In this document: one piece after another, positions 5,100-6,647 of the stretch
Layout of the letters: every line of letters starts with the position of its first letter
Position numbering within the stretch: the stretch's first letter is position 1
Assembly (NCBI GenBank): GCA_934373295.1
Contig: CAKROK010000075.1
Coordinates: 1-6,647 of the forward strand
Source: an uncultured Christensenellaceae bacterium
Lineage (GTDB): Bacteria; Bacillota; Clostridia; Christensenellales; Christensenellaceae
Direction: 5' to 3'
Length of the DNA: 6,647 nucleotides
Position numbers and translations under genes: made by a program
Notes under the pieces: generated by a model
Database searches by the model: none
Told to the model about the DNA's origin: nothing
The model's input: the letters and a program-made list of their open reading frames with translations, nothing else

Positions 5100-6482
5100 A
5101 TGGATAAGAAGATTCCCTACAAGATCTACTTAAGCGAAGAGGAGATCCCCAAGTATTGGTACAATGTGCGTGCGGATATGAAGAACAAGCCCGCACCCCT
5201 TTTAAACCCCGGTACATTAAAGCCCATGACTGCCGAAGACCTTGAGCCGGTATTCTGCAAAGAGCTTATCGAGCAGGAGCTCAATAACGACGACAGACTT
5301 ATCGAGATCCCTCAGGAGATCAGGGATTTCTATAAGATGTATCGTCCCGCGCCGCTCGTAAGAGCATATTGCCTTGAAAAAGCGCTGGATACTCCCGCGA
5401 AGATATATTACAAGTTCGAGGGCAACAACACGAGCGGAAGCCACAAGCTGAATTCCGCGATAGCACAGGCATATTACGCTAAAAAGCAGGGTCTGAAGGG
5501 CGTCACGACGGAGACGGGCGCGGGCCAGTGGGGCACGGCGCTTTCCATGGCATGTGCATACCTCGGGTTAGACTGCAAGGTGTTCATGGTAAAGGTATCA
5601 TATGAGCAGAAGCCCTTCAGAAGAGAGGTCATGAGGACATACGGCGCGTCCGTGACTCCCTCTCCCTCGACGGAGACGGCAGTCGGCAGAAAGATTTTGG
5701 CTGAGCATCCCAACACGACCGGTTCTCTGGGCTGCGCGATAAGCGAGGCGGTAGAGGTCGCGACGAGCACCCCCGGCTACAGATACGTACTCGGTTCCGT
5801 TTTAAATCAGGTGCTGCTGCATCAGTCCGTCATCGGTCTTGAGGCAAAGGCTGCGCTCGATAAATACGGCGTAAAGCCGGACATCATTATAGGCTGCGCG
5901 GGCGGCGGCTCAAACCTCGGCGGCTTGATCTCTCCCTTCATGGGCGAAAAGCTGAGAGGTGAGGCGGATTACAGAATTATCGCGGTCGAGCCGGCATCCT
6001 GCCCCAGCTTCACGAGAGGCGTATTCGCTTATGACTTCTGCGATACCGGAATGGTTTGCCCGCTCGCTAAGATGTACACTCTGGGCAGCGGCTTCATCCC
6101 CTCCGCGAACCACGCGGGCGGCCTGAGATACCATGGCATGAGCTCTACCCTTTCTCAGCTCTATCACGACGGTCTCATGGAGGCGACGAGCGTAGAGCAG
6201 ACGAGCGTATTCGCGGCGGCGGAGCAGTTCGCGAGAGTCGAGGGCATACTCCCCGCTCCCGAGAGCAGCCACGCGATCCGCGTAGCTATCGACGAGGCAC
6301 TGAAGTGCAAAGAGACGGGTGAGGAAAAGACGATACTCTTCGGTCTCACGGGCACGGGCTATTTCGACCTCGTGGCTTACGAAAAGTTCAACAACGGCGA
6401 AATGGGCGACTACATCCCCACAGATGAGGACTTAAAGGTCGGCTTTGATGGCATCCCCAAGTTCCCCGGCAACGAATTCTAA
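5100..6482 (+). CDS. trpB: TrpB2-type tryptophan synthase beta chain (TrpB-like PLP enzyme)
   Basis: A fold-type II pyridoxal phosphate enzyme that should join indole with L-serine, or possibly O-phosphoserine, to give tryptophan in the cytoplasm. Family marks appear in order: WYNVRADM near residue 20, RPAPLVRA near 82, GSHKLN with the PLP-binding K116, the catalytic ETGAGQWG (E138), LGSVLNQVLLHQ near 231, the phosphate-binding GCAGGGSN (265-272), HAGGLRYHGM and APESSHAI. ETGAGQWG and the 460-residue length point to the TrpB2 group rather than TrpB1 (about 400 residues, ETGAGQHG). The start has GGAG (5088-5091) eight bases upstream. No trpA or other trp gene adjoins it: a T-box lies before it and a terminator after it. 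The T-box independently supports a tryptophan role. Near the C terminus it has LTGTGYFD where I recall SGHG in relatives. Indole source and substrate preference are open. Confidence 0.92.
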   Translation: MDKKIPYKIYLSEEEIPKYWYNVRADMKNKPAPLLNPGTLKPMTAEDLEPVFCKELIEQELNNDDRLIEIPQEIRDFYKMYRPAPLVRAYCLEKALDTPAKIYYKFEGNNTSGSHKLNSAIAQAYYAKKQGLKGVTTETGAGQWGTALSMACAYLGLDCKVFMVKVSYEQKPFRREVMRTYGASVTPSPSTETAVGRKILAEHPNTTGSLGCAISEAVEVATSTPGYRYVLGSVLNQVLLHQSVIGLEAKAALDKYGVKPDIIIGCAGGGSNLGGLISPFMGEKLRGEADYRIIAVEPASCPSFTRGVFAYDFCDTGMVCPLAKMYTLGSGFIPSANHAGGLRYHGMSSTLSQLYHDGLMEATSVEQTSVFAAAEQFARVEGILPAPESSHAIRVAIDEALKCKETGEEKTILFGLTGTGYFDLVAYEKFNNGEMGDYIPTDEDLKVGFDGIPKFPGNEF

Positions 6483-6507
6483 AAAACAAATAGACGAATT
6501 CTCCTAG

Positions 6508-6533
6508 AAGGGCCGCGTTTGCGGCTCTTTTTT
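6508..6533 (+). terminator. Intrinsic terminator after trpB
   Basis: GCCGC (6512-6516) pairs with GCGGC (6521-6525) around a GTTT loop. The stem extends outward through a G-U pair to AAG/CTT, followed by a T tract to 6533. It lies about 25 bp after the stop, making trpB a single-gene transcript. Confidence 0.87.
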
Positions 6534-6596
6534 AGTGGGAAAGAGTTGCTCGTGTGCTTTATTTTAAAAGAGTAAATACTCACGTAAATTAGATAA

Positions 6597-6647
6597 TAGG
6601 TTGCTTTGCTGCGCAAAGCTCCATTATATGTGCGCGCGGCGCAGCTT
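6597..6647. repeat. Inverted partial copy of the left-edge structured repeat
   Basis: The first 29 bases are almost the exact reverse complement of 221-250. The same 7-bp GCTTTGC/GCAAAGC stem (6603-6609 with 6613-6619) and the same flanks occur, and only the loop differs. It is followed by GCGGCGCAG, the outer-stem sequence of the left copy, reached after about 12 bases instead of about 60. The element runs off the window end, so its full form is not visible. This supports a dispersed, modular repeat family. Confidence 0.75.

Noticed and set aside
2222..6533. Similar GCCGC/GCGGC terminator hairpins at 2222-2245 and 6508-6533
   Set aside because: Short GC-rich terminator stems often converge; the flanks and loops differ, so this is not good evidence for a repeat.
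6570..6581. Small palindrome GAGTA-AA-TACTC after the trpB terminator
   Set aside because: Too short, with a 2-nt loop and no adjacent gene to regulate within the window.

Overview
The window reads as chromosome of a low-to-mid GC Bacillota, class Clostridia, possibly an uncultured gut lineage. The reasons are strong AGGAGG-type ribosome binding sites, sigma-A promoters close to consensus, a T-box riboswitch, U-tailed intrinsic terminators, and the protein families themselves. Genus cannot be set from this sequence. All intact genes lie on the plus strand, and TAA or TGA ends each of them.

Layout: (1) Positions 1-344 hold no credible gene. They contain a highly structured repeat: a perfect 10-bp outer stem enclosing three hairpins, followed by a smaller hairpin at 221-250. 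(2) A promoter at 345-373 and a structured leader precede rplM (L13) and rpsI (S9), which end at an intrinsic terminator. (3) A MerR-family regulator of the TipA type follows its own MerR-style promoter, with a 19-bp spacer and a dyad between -35 and -10. An in-frame TAA splits the gene, but the rest of the TipAS domain is preserved in the same frame up to a second TAA. A well-placed internal ribosome binding site and ATG sit at the domain junction, as in Streptomyces TipAL/TipAS. A terminator follows. (4) A probable two-gene unit encodes a DUF885 lipoprotein with an HExxPGH putative metallopeptidase motif and a flavodoxin-fold oxidoreductase with a four-cysteine motif. (5) A consensus promoter drives a T-box leader read here as tryptophan-specific (TGG specifier, TGGC tRNA-end contact). 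It precedes an orphan TrpB2-type tryptophan synthase beta chain and a terminator. (6) The right edge (6597-6647) carries the start of an inverted copy of the left-edge repeat.

The genes look like separate transcription units rather than one system: a ribosomal protein operon, a drug-sensing regulator, a surface peptidase-like/flavoprotein pair, and a tryptophan-controlled biosynthetic gene. The points most worth a second look are the cloverleaf-like repeat and its inverted partner, the interrupted TipA gene with its internal start, and the orphan T-box-controlled trpB2. No clearly new multi-gene system is visible.
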